NCBI GenBank assembly: GCA_963556195.1
Contig: OY744519.1
Coordinates: 112,632,581 to 112,696,580, forward strand
DNA from: Sepiola atlantica
Taxonomy: Eukaryota; Mollusca; Cephalopoda; Sepiida; Sepiolidae
Direction: 5' to 3'
DNA: 64,000 bases
Under the pieces are notes generated by a model that was given only the letters and a program-made list of their open reading frames with translations, did not search any database and was not told where the DNA came from. Positions 31,341 through 42,888 of this stretch are shown here, in pieces (positions within the stretch are counted from its first letter, which is position 1; each line of letters begins with the position of its first letter). The position numbers and the translations under genes were made by a program.

Positions 31341-31760
31341 GTGTGGCTTCGGTCAGCAAAGGGAATCTGGGGAGGGGGTGGTTATCTGAGTCCAAAGTAG
31401 AGTTAGAAGCGAAGCGATGGGCAAGTAGTTCAGCCTTATCAGTGTCCGTGCAAGCGACATCATTGTGGTTTGATAGTGGGGGAATCGTTGATTGACCATT
31501 ATTCACTACACTATTGTAGATTTTCCAGAAATCACGAGTACCTAATTTCTGTGACTGGATGCGTTTTTTTGTTAACTCATTATACTTTTTCTTCGCTTCT
31601 ACTATCACGGCCTTGCAATTATTTCTTGACTCTATAAAATTATTTCTATTAGTAGCTGACTTATGGTGGCCGAATTTACGGAATGCTTGTTACCTCTCGG
31701 CAATGGCAACTGCACATTTCGAGGTGAAACATGGTAAGGAGTTGAATTCAAAGTGAGAGA
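29680..31760 (-). mobile_element. 5'-truncated jockey/CR1-like LINE with poly(A)
   Basis: A minus-strand non-LTR retrotransposon. Its 3' end is an A-run (T18 on the plus strand at 29681-29698) after a short tail with GCGGCCTGCCTTGTTTGGGG. The coding part runs back to about 31760 and lacks the endonuclease domain, so the copy is 5'-truncated. Two defects are visible: a frameshift at an A6 run (31291-31296) that splits the coding sequence, and one in-frame stop near 31690. Related copies lie at 1.66, 26.80 and 48.40 kb. No clear target duplication was found. Confidence 0.9.
31285..31760 (-). pseudogene. Upstream part of the same LINE coding sequence, out of frame
   Basis: Minus-strand codons give FTSKCAVAIAER, a stop, then QAFRKFGHHKSATNRNN, IVEAKKKYNELTKKRIQSQK and RDFWKIYNSVVNNGQS, then TEATLDNLVITLSQVRDVIK. 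This is the linker just before the reverse-transcriptase domain in such LINEs. It reaches the RT frame after the A6-run frameshift at 31291-31296. Confidence 0.8.
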
Positions 31761-32114
31761 ATAAGAGGTAGTTTCAATCCAGGTAATGAGCTAGTAAAAA
31801 CTAGCATTGAGACAGAAATAAAAAAATTCAGTGAGCCGTTATCAAAATTGAAATTCAGTGGGTTGTGTTTAAAAAAGTAGGAGGCAGTAAGGTGGCAGCA
31901 GTGAAAAGGGGTAGACAGGTGATGTAAAGAAAGGTTGGGTGGGGGCTGAACACCTTGTTTTGAGCAACTGATGACTCAATAGATATTGTATTTTACAATC
32001 TTTATTCTTATCTTTCACTTGACTATATAACTACTATATATCATATATCAGGCATGAATTCTTTCATGACAGGTTCTACTTTAAAAGTATACACTATATC
32101 TTTATTTTCCTGTT

Positions 32115-32117
<3 letters not shown>

Positions 32118-32157
<40 letters not shown>
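32118..32157. repeat. (TA)n microsatellite
   Basis: Uninterrupted TA run, just outside the right inverted repeat of the LINE-containing unit. Confidence 0.95.
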
Positions 32158-32158
<1 letters not shown>

Positions 32159-32612
32159 TTTCCTTTTATATATTTGTTCTTATACATTGGCATGCACAGA
32201 CATAAATGTAGGTAATGATTGCTTTTTGCCAAAAAATAAACAATGAAAATCATTAAAACGTAAAGAAAAAAGATAAAGTGAAGTAAAAGCCTATATTTTC
32301 TCAGGCATTTTAGCCAGAGAAGAGACATTCTTTTATTTGATACTATCTTTGTTGAAAGTGTTATTTCTTTGCTGATATAGACAAAAACAGTTGGTTAGGT
32401 TTTAGTAAAATTACAAATTCTAATGTGGAAGAATTAAATAAGGGCAAACGCTACATCAACTTCGGAGTGGTTTAATTTTGTAAGCCAGAGAATTTACTTA
32501 CAATTTAAAAGGCTTTCTAACTCTCATATAAACAAGAGTCAAATATGTTAAATACTTTTTATTATACAGATACGAGCACTTAATACTGAGACACTATACT
32601 GTTAGAATAGGT

Positions 32613-32615
<3 letters not shown>

Positions 32616-32656
<41 letters not shown>
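32616..32656. repeat. (TA)n microsatellite
   Basis: Uninterrupted TA run followed by GTGTG. Confidence 0.95.
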
Positions 32657-32662
<6 letters not shown>

Positions 32663-33917
32663 AAAGGATGTATATGTATGTGTATTTTGAAAAGAAATTG
32701 ATGCACTATTCGACAATGGACAGTTAACACAATGAAACCAGCAAAAACGTGATGGAATTCTTATGTAGATGCTTTGCTAAGTTTTCACTGTACTATCAGA
32801 TGCAAATGTTAGATATTGAGTGGATATATCCCCTAAGTATATAATTTAGTTAGTTGAAAACAACAGAAAATGGAAAAACGTTGAGAGGTTAGCCGAGCTA
32901 AACATGATGATCTCGCGTTGAAGGTTGCTTACATTGTGGCAATGATTAGAAACAGATATGACGTCACATAGCTCAAAGAGAGAGGGTTATAGATAAGACA
33001 GCCTGTTTGGAAGTACGCCAGACGTTCAAATGTGGAATGACATGGGTCGACAACATATAATTAATTAGTGATTTCGATATCTCTTTCTCTATCCCTTCTC
33101 CCACTGGTCAGTGATTTTGAATGAAGATCAAGTTGAATAAATGTCCGCTGTCTTCCATCAGTTTTATCTCTAGTTATACTTTATGAAGGTACGAATGAAG
33201 CTTTAATTACAGGATAGCATCCCTCGGTCTGGAAGGATCGTAAGGAGAACGTTTAGTAACCAAGGTATCGATAACAATTTGTGAGCTTTAATGTTTTTTG
33301 CAGTGATTACGGCAATTTGGTTGCTGCATATATGACACAAGGTTGAGAACGCAACACTTACACGTGCATACATGTGAAACCTATATATGCATGCAGTGTA
33401 TTCGTGTGTATTAGAGTGCGTACGTTCAAAAACCACTATGTTAATTAAGAGTAAAGATATATATTCAACAATTATTGCTCAACAGTTTGCATTTACTTTA
33501 AACACATTTATGACTGCGCTATACTACAACTAAAAATATAAAAATGCTTTAGTCCTACCATCAATTTAACCCGGCTACAAAATATCGATAATTTACAAGA
33601 AAACATCTAAAACAGTAAGATTATTTCTACTAATGCTCAGAAATCGAATGGCAGGATGAATAAACTATCATCGAACTTCTTTATAAGACAACATTCGTAT
33701 TATTCGGGCAATGATTCCAAGTTCTTTTACCATATCCAAAGAATGAATAACCACCGTATTACAAAGTAAATTTAGTGAATAAAAGAAAATAGAGCCATAT
33801 AAAATAGAGGGCATTGAAACACCAGGTATGTGTTGAAGGAAATTTCTCGGTGGTATGATATGTCCGGACTAAAATTATCAAAGCTGAAAAGAACTAAAGT
33901 GAATAAGACCGTATTTT

Positions 33918-34375
33918 TGTTTTTTATGGAAATCGTTCCAGACAAGGTATGAAGCCAATTGATGTAAGGAGCTAAAAAAATACTACTTCAAGATCAAAAA
34001 CTAGCCAGTGATAAGTGTTAGATGGATAGAACCCAGGAAACAGCAATTCTTCCCCATTTGTCAAAAAATCGCTCATGGAATCTGAGGACTAAAGAAAAAA
34101 ATTAGGGAAGTGAGAGTTACGAGGCTGTCGAAAGTAAACTCAAGGTCTACTTTCTACTCTCCTTATATTATAGAGAACTTTAAGGAGGAGGATCACAACA
34201 AAACCAAAATAATTTGAAAGCAATGTCATGAAACAAATCTCAACCCTGTAATGTCTACATGCTACCAATGTCCTGTTTGCCTAGAATTGGACTATTGAGT
34301 CACTCTCAGGTTCACTCCTCACGAATACACAATATGCCTTTCTTGAGATTGAAGGACTACTACTAAACTATTATT
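33918..34375 (+). mobile_element. Internally deleted LINE: 5' end joined to 3' end
   Basis: The first part (33918-34170) is the family 5' end: TTTATGGAAATCGTTCCAGA, GAAGCCAATTGATGTAAG, GAAACAGCAATTCTTC, then the endonuclease start region TCGCTCATGGAATCTGAGGA. It stops at CTACTCTCCT. From about 34190 the plus strand reads QCPVC, then (next frame) GLLSHSQVHSS, which fits the C-x2-C ... H-x3-H finger at the C-terminus of many LINE proteins. The whole reverse transcriptase is missing, so this is a non-autonomous deletion product. Confidence 0.65.
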
Positions 34376-34394
34376 ATACCCTTACCCTAACCCA

Positions 34395-34625
34395 TAACAA
34401 CAGATCTGTTGACTAAGAGCAAAGTGTAGTGTCTGTTCTGGTGCTGCACTTCATTGTTACTATCTTTGGTCAGTGAAGGAGAGGTCCTTGTAGACTGAGG
34501 CAATTTTCATTTTTTTCCAGTCCAGAGTGCCCCTTTATGCAGAGCTGGATATTCCCCACATTAAAAACCGACCTTGTGTCTAACTCTGCCCTCGTAAACA
34601 GAAACAGGTCAAGCTCAGAAGTAAA
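34395..34625 (+). mobile_element. U2-related element, second subfamily
   Basis: The head is GACTAAGAGCAAAGTGTAGT, GTCTGTTCT: a diverged U2 5' end that keeps GTGTAGT and CTGTTCT. A short body follows (GAGAGGTCCTTGTAGACTG, AGAGCTGGATATTCCCCACA), and it ends TTAAAAACCGACCTTGTGTC, TAACTCTGCCCTCGT. This end parallels AAAACTGGCCTTGTGCCTAA-CTCC of the main family, so it is a shorter relative. Another copy of its end lies at 17768. Confidence 0.6.
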
Positions 34626-35048
34626 TGTTGGCAAACTGATCAAAATAGTTTCCAAATGAAGTGAGTAATAACAAATTAAAACACAACAGATATCCCTTTC
34701 CCACTTTTTCAATATGGCACCCCCAAAAAGTGTCAAATGCATATATACTCATGACTCCTTGTACTACTGGTTACTGTAATCGTTGCATTTTCAAGATGGC
34801 ATCCAAGAGAACATAGAATCAAATTCATAAAATATTTATTATTTCTTGATTAGACATGATAAAAAGTTCAGATCCTGAAAATTATACCTCAACATCCGGA
34901 GATGATTAGCATTTAATTACCATCTTTCATGAAAAATGATATTTTTCTGTTGAACATAAATGGAGAACTCATAAAAGAATTCATAGATTTTGAAGTATAT
35001 TTTAATATTAAAAAATACTAATGTTTCTATAGCCAATTACATGCAGCG

Positions 35049-35084
<36 letters not shown>

Positions 35085-36330
35085 AAGATTAAACAGATAT
35101 GTATAAATAACATGTATTTAGCATAGATTACAAAAGTATCAATTAGACAATCGTCCATAATATGAAAGAGAATGTAACTGAAAAAAGGATCTAAATTGAG
35201 TTTGATCTGGAAAAGAATCATTGTTGCCTTCCTTTCCTCTTGAAAGATTAATAAATGACAACAGTTCAGAAATAGATTGGAAAAGAAAGTTTTAAAAATT
35301 CAATCAATTGCCATTTTAAACTGTTCAGAAATAATCAATAAGAATTATTAAGGTTGGGTCAATAAAGAAAAACAAGAAGGATTTTTGACAAATTAACTTT
35401 TGCTTTGCTTCTCAATTTAATATTTGGCTTCCGTTACCTCATATACAAAAGATGTTGAAACAATAGAGACATAAATCTTTGGTGTGAATCAAATTAAAAC
35501 TCTATCTTAAATAACAATGATTTGATCCCGTCTGAGATTGGTTTCAATATATTTCAACAAAAATACTTTAAATTTTAACAGATCAGATCTCGGATCACAA
35601 AATGAAAAGGTGGAACATTTAAATAACAAAATATGTAAAACAAAACCTTATGAAATGAATTTCCCCAATTCGACTACTGATTTGAAAAGTTAAGAAAATC
35701 AAAATCTTTATATAACGATCAAGAGCTTGACTTGATTAATTTTTTGCTAACATTATCTTGTAGCTGAAAACATTTGAAACAATGATTAGATGTAAAATTA
35801 AAATTACAGAAATACCCCATTGGTGAGTGCCTCTAGAAGTCAAAATAAGGCAACAAATGCTATCTAACTAAACCGAATCCAACTCCAAGTATCCCTCTGT
35901 CGTGTTATCTCTATTTTTCTGTAATACTGTAACAATATGTAACAATATGATCCATATTTTTACAATGTTACAGTATTAGTCTATTCTAAATATGTGTAGG
36001 GGATAAATGTTGCCCTTTAGCAACAAACAATGAATAGATAATTAAATTGACATCAAACCTTCTTGATATGCCAAGTGTTAAATATTGATGATAAAACCAA
36101 AAACAATAAACACTTATAGTCTCCAAAAATATTGAGTAGAATTGCACTAATTTGACCAGATATTCAGAGCAACAAGGCGCAGTAGTTGCATACGAAGTAG
36201 AGGAAGGTTTGGCTGCTTCCATGCCTTAACTGTTCTTGCTTGACACACACTGCGGCAGAGACGCCCAGAGGATGACATATTCTGATGTTTACATTTTCGC
36301 CAAAGCCTGGCTAATTGGGTAGTCTTGACA
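34626..36330. other. No certain gene; (TA)n at 35050-35080
   Basis: AT-rich. The minus-strand frame at 36147-36413 has a cysteine-containing stretch (GRLCRSVCQARTVKAW) that resembles nothing I can name. Its N-terminal part lies on the antisense of the LINE fragment at 36337. Confidence 0.4.
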
Positions 36331-36336
36331 CTACTT

Positions 36337-36740
36337 TTCTTTTTATGGAAATCGCTCCAGACAAGGCATGAAGCCACTTGGTGTAAGGAGCTAAAAAAAT
36401 ACTTCCTGGTCAAAAACTAGCATATGTTAAGTGTTATATGGATAGATTTCGACCAAGAAAACAGCAATTCTTCATCCTTTGTCAGAAACATCGCTCATGG
36501 AATGTGAGGACTAAAGGACGAAATAAGGGAAGCGAGAGTTACAAGGTTGCTGAAAGAAAACCCAAAGTCCACATTCTACTCTCCTAATAATAATAGACAT
36601 TTATAGACATAAAAAATATTGAGTAGACTTTGGCATAAAGAACCATTAAGATGTCGGGTGTAATCAAATGAAGAGGCCTTTTGAGGATGCTTAAATAAAG
36701 TGTGAATAGCCCTCTTCGGGAAGAAGAAGAAGAAAAAAGA
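36337..36740 (+). mobile_element. Internally deleted LINE with endonuclease start motif and (GAA)n tail
   Basis: The 5' part repeats the family start (TTTTTATGGAAATCGCTCCA, GAAGCCACTTGGTGTAAGGA). At about 36490 it reads SWNVRT and then, after one frame change, LKDEIREARVTRLL-KENPKS. SWNVRTL is the first motif of the apurinic-type endonuclease of LINEs. Sequence breaks off after CTACTCTCCT (36580), the same point as in the 33918 copy, and continues with a 3'-end-like part that ends in GAAGAAGAAGAAG (36720-36735). The middle of the element is missing. Confidence 0.65.
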
Positions 36741-37620
36741 AGAACCTAATTTTGTATATTTATCTTTGTCATGAGTCGCATTATCAGGCAGGCGATCATC
36801 AAATACATGAATAAAAAAGAAGACATGCTAGCCATGTGTTTCTTTGGTATCCTAAAAGAAAAAATATGATTTGTAATTGAAAATGAAGGACTGTCAACTG
36901 AATCCTACATTAGCAAACAGGATTTTTAGTTTATGCTCTCCTTTTTTAATCTATGATATAAATGAGGTGTCTCTGTCTGTCTGTTGGTCTCCCTGTCTGC
37001 TGTTGCAATTGCAAACAGTAACTTTTTTCTTTAAGTTTTACCTAATTGCATCTTCAAATGACACAATGTTTTCTATCAAGGTTAAAGACAACTTTTATCA
37101 AGTTGAATTTTATGAGAATGGCAATGTGGTAGTTACTTTGTATTAGGTACTTTTACGACCATTTCATGTCGGACATTCATGAACTGCAAAGATGACGTCT
37201 TACTTCATTGAATTTTACTTGAAAACTGAAAATATAGAAATTTAAAAAGAACAAAACTGGTAATTCAGTGAATTTAAGGCTGAAACCAAGAGTAAACAGG
37301 GGCATCATTTGACTTATTAAATGACCTTGCTGCTTTTTCTAATAGCTCCCATTGGCCATCCCAGGTAGGTGGTCAACCTTTTCCCTTTGATGAACACCAT
37401 TTTCCATCCTTCAGGACGATGGTTACTCTTTTGTGGGGTGAAGTTGAGTTAGTAGACAGTGAGCATAACTGAAAAGTGAGGAAATTTAAAGAAACACTTC
37501 ACGTGCTATGACGTACCAATCTACCCAGCAGGCCAAGTACAGAGATGAACACAATATACGAGCCTTAAATGAAGGAAAACTTTAATATGCTTACAAATCT
37601 CAAAATTTCACTCTAACTAG
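36741..37620. other. No gene recognised
   Basis: The 89-codon plus-strand frame at 36877-37146 has a hydrophobic middle, but no start context or domain that supports it as a gene. Confidence 0.4.
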
Positions 37621-37624
37621 TCAA

Positions 37625-37860
37625 TGAGTCACATGGGTGAGACGGCTGGTACGTTTGTTAAAGTGTGCAGATAATATTGAGGTTCTGAGTTCAATCCTGA
37701 ACATAGACAGCAAAATGATTTAAAAAATTAGCTGAAAGAATGCCACGGGATGCTAACATTGTTCCAGTAAAAGATTGAGTTCAAAATTTCATGATGCTTC
37801 CAGAGTTTGACACAAGCAAACCAAAGAAGGCTGGAGGCCAAAATAGCTGAAAACCAAAAT
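37625..37860 (+). mobile_element. tRNA-derived SINE
   Basis: GGGTGAGACGGCTGGTACGT then 35 bp later GAGGTTCTGAGTTCAATCCT gives an A-box-like then B-box-like (GAGTTCAATCC) arrangement at tRNA spacing. A non-tRNA body follows, with GAATGCCACGGGATGCTAAC and TTCATGATGCTTCCAGAGTT. No cloverleaf acceptor pairing is visible, so this is a retroposon. Confidence 0.65.
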
Positions 37861-39084
37861 GAGGAAAATAGTTCGAAAATCAATATAATAAAAGCTTAAT
37901 CTTAATCATAACTTATAATAAAAGAAAGGAAAGAATATTTACGTATGCAAATTTAAATTTTATGTGTAAAGTAGGAGAGGCTTAACTTCAATAATACCTA
38001 ATAATAATAAAAACTAAGGAAGGAATTTCTTTCATTTTTAATATAGATACAAAAGATATTTCCTTATTACTATTAAAACAGAACAAAAAGAGAGATTTTT
38101 GTCTACTTTTTCTTATCGATTAGTTTTATCTTCTTATCGATTTGTTTTGTCCACTTTTCTTATCGATAGAGAAAGAGAGAAAGAGAGCGGGGGAGTTGTG
38201 TCTTTTTTTATCGATTAGTTTAGTTTCAATGATTTCAAGTAATGAATAGGTATTAAATTGCGAAGAAATAGCGAGTGTGTGAAGCCTGCTAATTGAAAAT
38301 AATAACGAAAATTTGTTATCCAAAAAATATAGATATTATATTGGTTTAATAAGCAGATAATGAATAATTTCAGTTAAAGTCTAAGAAATGCATTTAAATA
38401 TGTGGCATTTCAAACTCACAGATACAAAGCTGATATCTTATCTTTTGACATTGTAATAATATTTATATTTAAACGTTGAAACTCCTTAGCATAATTAATA
38501 TTTGTTCATAAATAACCATTGAAGCCGACCGTCAACCAATTCTGAGATGTAAAATTAGTTTTTCATTGATTTTCTTTTTACTCCTTCCAAAATGAGTTCT
38601 TTTAAAAAATATATTTCATTGAGTCTAACAAGAACTAAGAACAAATACAAATTTATTCTATAAATTGACTTCAGGAAACAGTCTAGAATATATTCACCAG
38701 ACAAAAGCAACAAGATATATGGTCAGATTAAGCACTGTGATTCTCATGTCTGCCTGCTTGTTTGAATAGATACACATATAAGTACATCTCAACCTTTTCC
38801 CTTCTATGAACAATTTCATTCTTTGTGTCTAAAATCATTTTTATTTTTATTCATTTCATTTTGTCTTTTCAGGTTAACCTTCATTTTTTGTCCATTGCTT
38901 TTCTTCCTGTTTTATATTCTGTCATTTCTTTGTTATTCTTGCCTTTTCAAAGAATTTGTCTTTTCCTATCTCACGTTTTTCCCTCCATTTTATCTTAATT
39001 TCATTCAATACAGCCACATTGTTCTATGCAGATCATTATGTAGAGTAACATTCTCCTTTTATTTTTCTCTAACTCCAGCATAGA

Positions 39085-39143
<59 letters not shown>

Positions 39144-39570
39144 GTCATCTTATTTATTTTTATTTTTTTTCCCAAACTTAATTTTCTTCAGCCTCTATGT
39201 TCAGTCAAAAGCCACAGCCTTTCAAATAATTACATTTGTTTTCCTCAGTTCAAAATCTGGAGCTTATATCTCATAATATTCGAACAGAATAAACCAAAAA
39301 TGCCTATTTTACCAGTGTTTAAGACAATATATACTATGCTAACATCATCAGTTACATCCCTTGCATTATATTATCTCATTTGAATAAGTACTCTCTAGTC
39401 TAACATTACAATTTATTCAGCTTAGAATAGTTGTGTACAACCATAGAAAACTATTCATAATTACCTATAGACTGGATACTTCTTAGTCAAAGGAGATAAT
39501 CTTAGACTGAAGAGTTCCTTATTCAAGGGAGATTATCTCCAAGTCTTTTTGTTCTACATACCTTTCGAGG
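37861..39570. other. No gene recognised
   Basis: Contains TTATCGATTAGTTT-like repeats at 38110-38225 (CTTATCGAT four times) and (TA)n at 39090-39138. At 39492-39540 a short hairpin GGAGATAATCT ... AGATTATCTCC is present. No gene is supported; the hydrophobic plus-strand frame at 38823-39083 is pyrimidine-rich low complexity. Confidence 0.45.
39090..39138. repeat. (TA)n microsatellite
   Basis: Uninterrupted TA run. Confidence 0.95.
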
Positions 39571-39574
39571 ATAC

Positions 39575-39875
39575 GTCTTTGACAATCAGTTGTGTGGGTT
39601 GCACTACTGCTACAAAACCCTACCGTACTCTGTCTGGCTTAGGTATCGTTCTCTGCAATGCTAGGAGGTCCACCATCTCAGATTTTACCTTCTCGCTTTG
39701 CGAAGAGGTAAGTTTATTGCTAATCACCTGACACGCTGTTACCAGGGCTGTTCAGGCATTTTTTGTGAGGCCAGAGTATACCTGCTATTGTACCCTGTTT
39801 TTTCTTATTCCTCACCTTCTGATCTTGTGTCACATCTTCCCACGGTGAGAGGGAGATAAATACTAGTGAGCTAAC
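39575..39875 (+). mobile_element. Decayed U2-headed element body
   Basis: The order of blocks is that of the 14.85-kb copy: CTAGGAGGTCCACCATCTCA, TCTCGCTTTGCGAAGAGGTA, AGTTTATTGCTAATCACCTG, ACCAGGGCTGTTCAGGCA, the extra GGCCAGAG segment, and CTTGTGTCACATCTTCCCAC. The U2 head itself is not recognisable. It is old, with many substitutions. Presence of the GGCCAGAG segment suggests that segment is ancestral. Confidence 0.7.
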
Positions 39876-40490
39876 TTATGATTTTACCTTATTACACTTG
39901 CTTTCAATTTTCATTGGTCGATCAAGTATAACCCTATCGCATCTTATATATTAATAATTACTGACCATAATGTCTAAATAAAGTGTAATTAACAATTTTA
40001 TGTGTTGGTAAAGCTAAAACAATCACTCAAATATTTTCTCCGAAATAGAAATAATAAAATCAGATGTAATTTTAGATAAAAGAATTTCATCATCTGAAAA
40101 ACGATAAACTGCAGGTCAACTTCTGCTTTATGAAATAAAGCATTTTATGACAAAAAATCTTAACTATACTTGGCTTCATTCATTTAATTTTCCCCATTTC
40201 TATCTTACTTTCATTTTCTTAATGTTTGGAAAAACTTTTTTCATTTTTGTTTTTCATTTTCAATCTTCTATTCATTTACTCTTCTGAATTTCAAAAACAT
40301 TCTTTTTGCTTTTTTCATGTTTTTCTACATCTTTTTTTTCATTCTTCTTTCTTTTTAAGGCAATTTCTAGATCTTTGATTCTACCTTGTATTTCGTCTTT
40401 TTCTTTTCCGCTTGTCTTTTTAATTCTATGTATGTTTCTATTTTTCTTTTTCTAACCAACTCAAAACTTTTCATTTTTTTCTAAGCTAAG
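39876..40490. other. No feature recognised
   Basis: Pyrimidine-rich (TTTTC/CTTTTT) from 40190 to 40480; no gene. Confidence 0.45.
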
Positions 40491-40494
40491 TGAC

Positions 40495-42185
40495 AGGGCG
40501 GCGAGATCAACCCTACATGGTATTATGAGCTTGGGTCTTCACATATGTTGATGATGTCACAGTGTGCATGTCCAGCTTTCAAGACATTATCGCAGTGACT
40601 AAGATACTCAAACAATACGAAGAAGCCACAGGGGCCGTAGTCAACATCAGTAAATCCAATGGCCTAAAGTTGGCTGCTTGGACCAGCGCAGCTGTGCTGT
40701 TGGGCCTTTTTAATTTGTCGGGCTGCCCGGTTCGGATCCTTGGTGTATGGTTCGGACCAGGTCTCCAGCTTGAAAGGACTGGTTGGAAGAACAGTCGATG
40801 GTCAAAGCGTCAGTGAGGATTTGGCTTCGAAGGGGACTCTACTTTGAAGGTAGAGCTGAGGCGTGCACTGCTTACATCTTTCCTTTCCGATTGGCTGTAC
40901 TACCTCTTCCTGCGAACTGCTTGGCAAACTTTTGTGGCAGGGCCAGAATCTGCTAGTCCATAGATAGGTCTGCACTCAACGTCCGAATGAGGGGGAGGGG
41001 TTTGGTGATGCTCGACTTGGCAAGTCATCGACATGCCGAGAGACTGTCATTCCTGAGCCGAACCTTGTAGAAGAGTCTATGTGGGGCCCTGAAGTTGAGA
41101 AAGCCTTTCCCAACCTCATCCCTGACCATTTGGTTGAAGGCTGACGTAGACCAAGGGGACAATCACAGTTCTTCAACGAATGCCAATCTGCGTTCAGATC
41201 AGTGCCGGGTTACAGTCACCTTGCACGGTCTAGAAAGACGCTATATTGTGAGCTAGTGGCGGGGACCACTTTGGATCCGCTTGGGGAACGACTGGGATGG
41301 TCGGGGGAGGAGATCCGCTCTCAGTGGAGTTGGGCACCAGGCCGAAGTCATCTCAATAACTCTGGTTTTTTTCTTATCTGACGATTGGTCAGGGGTGTAG
41401 TGCCCCTTAATGACAAACTATGCAAAGCTAAAATCAGCCTATACCCTTGGTGCCTGTGCTGCACGGATGTTGAGGAAGAAACGGAAGAGCATGCTTTCTT
41501 CAATTGCACCAAGCTGCATGAGTTTTGGAAGTATGTCAATGAGGTGATGGCTCGTATCGTCCCTGAGCAGTTGGTACCCTGTGATGTAACATCTGTAATG
41601 TACAATGTGATACCTTCGTGGCCCAGGGAGAAACGAATGGTGTTTCTCATGATCCTAGCCGTAGCTAAATTTGTTGTGTAGATCTCACACTGAGACATAG
41701 GGAACGGGAGTGAGTCGCTTTCTGATTATGATCTGATTTCTCACTTTAAACATCAGCTTAAAGTCAAGATCAGATGCGATAGGAGGAGACTACACACTTC
41801 GCTGTTTAAAAGAAGGTGGATACACACTGCTAGTTTATGTGTGTTTGGACGAACCCAGTTTGAGTACATGCTCCCTGCCTAGGCATGGTGGGCACCGACC
41901 TGAGGTCTTATAAGACCCCATCCCAGTTAGCAAAGTTTCTTAGCTAGTAGTACAAATGAGCCCTGATCCCAGTTTTTCCTTGAATTAGAAACTGTCTTGC
42001 TTGGTTTGGGTTTTTAAAACAACCCGGTAAACAGTAGGCAACTCATACCTGGATAGATTTGGGAGGGTCCTACTAACCACCACACTTAGCATCTTATTTT
42101 TCAGCAATGTCTGTTGTCTTTTAGTACCCCCCCAACCGATGAATTTGTACATATATTTTTTGTAAATAAAAAAACGTTAAATCAT
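40495..42185 (+). pseudogene. Tx1/L1-like LINE, 3' part of the reverse-transcriptase gene
   Basis: The plus strand at 40535-40800 reads VFTYVDDVTVCMSS, then KQYEEATGAVVNISKSNGLK and GCPVRILGVWFGPG. YVDD at 40544-40555 carries the catalytic Asp pair, and the ATGAxVNxxKS and LGVWFG blocks follow in the order of the Tx1/L1 clades. Further on (41385-41680) come RGVVPLNDKLCKAK, CLCCTDVEEETEEHAFFNC, the C-x2-C ... H-x4-C knuckle, and at 41745-41825 FKHQLKVKIRCDRRRLHTSL, FKRRW. Stops and frameshifts break it at several points. The 5' half is missing. The 3' untranslated part ends near 42180 in TTTGTAAATAAAAAAACG. Confidence 0.8.
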
Positions 42186-42269
42186 TGGGGATAATGTCAA
42201 GTAGGTTTTACCCACAGAGTGAATGTGGTATTTTGGTGACTGAAACCAGCTTAGAGAATAGACCAAGAG

Positions 42270-42330
42270 AACGACAGCCGATCCCCATTTTACCCCACCT
42301 AATTTCGGCCTTGTGCCACATCTTATTTTA
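42270..42330 (+). mobile_element. Possible 3' scrap of a U2-headed element
   Basis: CCCCATTTTACCCCACCTAA, TTTCGGCCTTGTGCCACATC, TTATTTT resembles the TTTTAACCCCACTT ... GACC-TTGGGTCACATCTTA block of the main family. Too short to be certain. Confidence 0.35.
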
Positions 42331-42874
42331 TTTATGAATACAATTTGCTATGCTGTGAACTTTTTTGTAAAAATTTTCCCTCATAAATCTATTTTCTTAT
42401 TACTTCCAATTTTCTTGATTTTTTTTTTCTCCTCAGATTTTTATACATTCACTCTCTACAACTTATTATTCACGTTTTCTCTATTATTTTTACCCTTTTC
42501 TTCTCTAAATTCTTCTTCTTTTTCTTCCTCTTCACCAACTGCACACATTTGTTTATTCCATTTATTGAATCATTTCTTCCCAACCGAAATAAAAGGTCAG
42601 GGATTTTCATTTAGAGAGAATATTGATTTTTCAAGGACTGAATAAAATAGGTTTATGCAAATAGGATGCAGAGATCCTGATATTTCTATGTTCACTTCAA
42701 AACGATTGGATCTGAAGATCCATGACAATGTGGATCAGCTTAAGCTATCAATAATCAAAAGCTCGGTGTATTTGATAATAAAATCAAGGAAATAAACAGA
42801 GTGAGAAAAGCAAGTCAGAATGAAAGAATATCAAATGAAGCAAGAAACGCACAAAATAAATGACATCTTTAAAC
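42331..42874. other. No feature recognised
   Basis: The 110-codon plus-strand frame at 42313 is a Phe/Leu/Ser-rich low-complexity string from a pyrimidine-rich tract. I do not regard it as a gene. Confidence 0.45.
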
Positions 42875-42888
42875 TGGGACATCAGTGT

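Larger units (their letters stand above)
29151..32050. repeat. Inverted repeats bracketing a LINE
   Basis: The left arm 29190-29257 (ATGAGAATAAAGATTGTAAA ... CATCAGTTGCTCAAAACAAG, GTGTT) and right arm 31949-32015 (AACACCTTGTTTTGAGCAAC, TGATGACTCAATAGATATTG ... CAATCTTTATTCTTATCTTT) are inverted copies with few differences over about 68 bp. A weaker match (TATATAGTAGT-TATAT) extends outward to about 29151 and 32050. The 2.7-kb interior holds the LINE and a short open frame. This is either a terminal-inverted-repeat element into which the LINE inserted, or two inverted copies of a smaller repeat. Confidence 0.8.
32051..33910. other. No gene recognised; two (TA)n runs
   Basis: TA microsatellites lie at 32118-32157 and 32616-32656. 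The remainder is AT-rich, with no supported gene. Confidence 0.5.

Noticed and set aside
36147..36413. Cys-containing 88-codon minus-strand frame as a gene
   Set aside because: Its first part is antisense to the LINE fragment at 36337 and the rest has no recognisable domain.
37625..37700. True tRNA gene
   Set aside because: A- and B-box-like blocks are present, but acceptor and anticodon stems do not pair and a non-tRNA body follows; same for 12.5, 58.7 and 59.7 kb.
40976..41176. Minus-strand 66-codon frame
   Set aside because: Antisense shadow of the Tx1/L1-like LINE pseudogene.
42313..42645. 110-codon plus-strand frame with hydrophobic start
   Set aside because: Pyrimidine-rich low-complexity tract; apparent signal peptide follows from TTT/CTT content.
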